From assembly GCF_001517085.1 (NCBI RefSeq), contig NZ_LRAC01000135.1:1-64000 (forward strand): a stretch of 64,000 nucleotides of DNA, given 5' to 3'. Positions 63,568 through 64,000 of this stretch are shown piece by piece. Within the stretch, counting starts at the first letter, position 1; every line of letters begins with the position of its first letter. Source of the stretch: Paenibacillus sp. DMB5. Lineage in GTDB: Bacteria > Bacillota > Bacilli > Paenibacillales > Paenibacillaceae. The notes beneath the pieces were generated by a model. That model saw only the letters and a list, made by a program, of their open reading frames with translations, searched no databases and was not told the origin of the DNA. The position numbers were made by a program, and so were the translations under genes.

Positions 63568-64000
63568 TCAATGTCCTTCTTTGATATGATTCATGATTCC
63601 TTTTTTCTTGAGCCAGCCGATGAGCATGGCGTCCATAAGACCGGTGAAGCATTTCCTTAGGACACTGTATACGGAGATGCCGTGTTTTCTTTTTTGATGC
63701 GTTACTGTGACTTCAACGACCGAGAATCCGTTCATTCTGGCCAGAGCCGGCAAAAAACGGTGCATCCCGTTGTATAAATGCAGACTGTCGGCCACCTCCC
63801 GGGTAAACAGCTTCAGGGGACAGCCTGTATCCGCAATCGCTTCGCCGGTAATCCAGTTGCAGATCCTGTTTTCGAGCCTTGAGGATATTCTTTTCAGTCT
63901 GGGACCCGTACGGCCTGTGCGTCTTCCGTTTACAAAATCAATTTTTCCGATAAAAGGCATCAGCCTGAAAATATCCCGGGGATCGGTCTGAAGGCCGGCA
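63568..64000 (-). CDS. Dolichol-phosphate-mannose-synthase-like glycosyltransferase (partial)
   Basis: This is the C-terminal part of a family 2 glycosyltransferase; the frame runs past the right edge of the window. Visible are LQTDPRDIFRLM just after the DxDxQ region, NGRRTGRTGPRLKRISSRLE, then DTGCPLKLFTREVADSL and FLPALARMNGFSVVEVTVTH, typical of DPM1/ArnC-like enzymes that load a sugar on a polyprenyl phosphate. No C-terminal membrane helices follow. The N-terminal half is outside the window. Confidence 0.85.
   Translation of the reverse strand, partial: AGLQTDPRDIFRLMPFIGKIDFVNGRRTGRTGPRLKRISSRLENRICNWITGEAIADTGCPLKLFTREVADSLHLYNGMHRFLPALARMNGFSVVEVTVTHQKRKHGISVYSVLRKCFTGLMDAMLIGWLKKKGIMNHIKEGH

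Overview
The window reads as a chromosomal segment of a spore-forming, Gram-positive soil bacterium, most likely a Paenibacillus. The signs are a YunB-type sporulation protein, an S-layer-anchored glucanase, two LplA/LplB/YtcP-style polysaccharide ABC importers, strong AGGAGG ribosome binding sites, lipoboxes and KimA/OpuA/CueP-type proteins. No tRNA, rRNA, CRISPR, phage or insertion-sequence gene was recognised. The last gene runs off the right edge and the first ~400 bases are a GC-rich fragment with no confident reading frame.

Layout. 1-1273: GC-rich fragment, a dyad-symmetric repeat element and 40-bp tandem repeats. 1274-4817: three coupled glycosylation genes (minus). 5013-5197: a second dyad repeat element. 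5245-7304: yunB and a VTT-domain membrane protein. 7541-11292: opuA-type glycine betaine importer with a divergent GbsR-like regulator. 11412-17630: a giant SLH-GH16-CBM glucanase divergent from a LacI regulator. 17637-18614: repeat-filled spacer. 18615-19713: fabH with a FapR box. 20066-32258: pectin/rhamnogalacturonan locus (GH28, GH105, two permeases, two paralogous binding proteins, a transmembrane AraC regulator) interrupted by DUF2975 and CueP genes. 32339-35034: lipoprotein and kimA potassium transporter. 35211-39808: arsenic island (phosphatase-arsC-arsB-arsR, and a divergent MarR-arsM-arsN1 set). 39979-45179: small stress/regulatory modules (deaminase-MerR/aldo-keto reductase; MarR/DUF2798). 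45305-56706: complete fructan locus (LacI, two permeases, binding protein, intracellular GH32, ROK fructokinase, secreted GH32). 56721-61159: metallophosphatase and a lipoprotein/two-component operon. 61236-62805: ring-cleavage dioxygenase and flavin reductase with repeated operators. 62973-64000: streptothricin acetyltransferase homologue and a partial glycosyltransferase.

How it works together. The two carbohydrate loci follow one plan: a regulator outside, an ABC importer without its own ATPase, glycosidases alongside, and a stable hairpin beside the binding-protein gene. The arsenic region combines extrusion (ArsB/ArsC/ArsR) with methylation and acetylation (ArsM/ArsN1) under a Cys-rich MarR protein whose probable operator occurs twice.

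Two cross-cutting observations matter most. First, three intergenic elements from two unrelated sequence families share one geometry: four ~26-27 bp units, two direct then two inverted, spaced 24, ~33-35 and 24 bp about a perfect dyad. I do not recognise them. Second, six otherwise intact genes (and perhaps a seventh) are each broken by one base, nearly always in a short homopolymer, which points to sequencing error rather than real gene decay.
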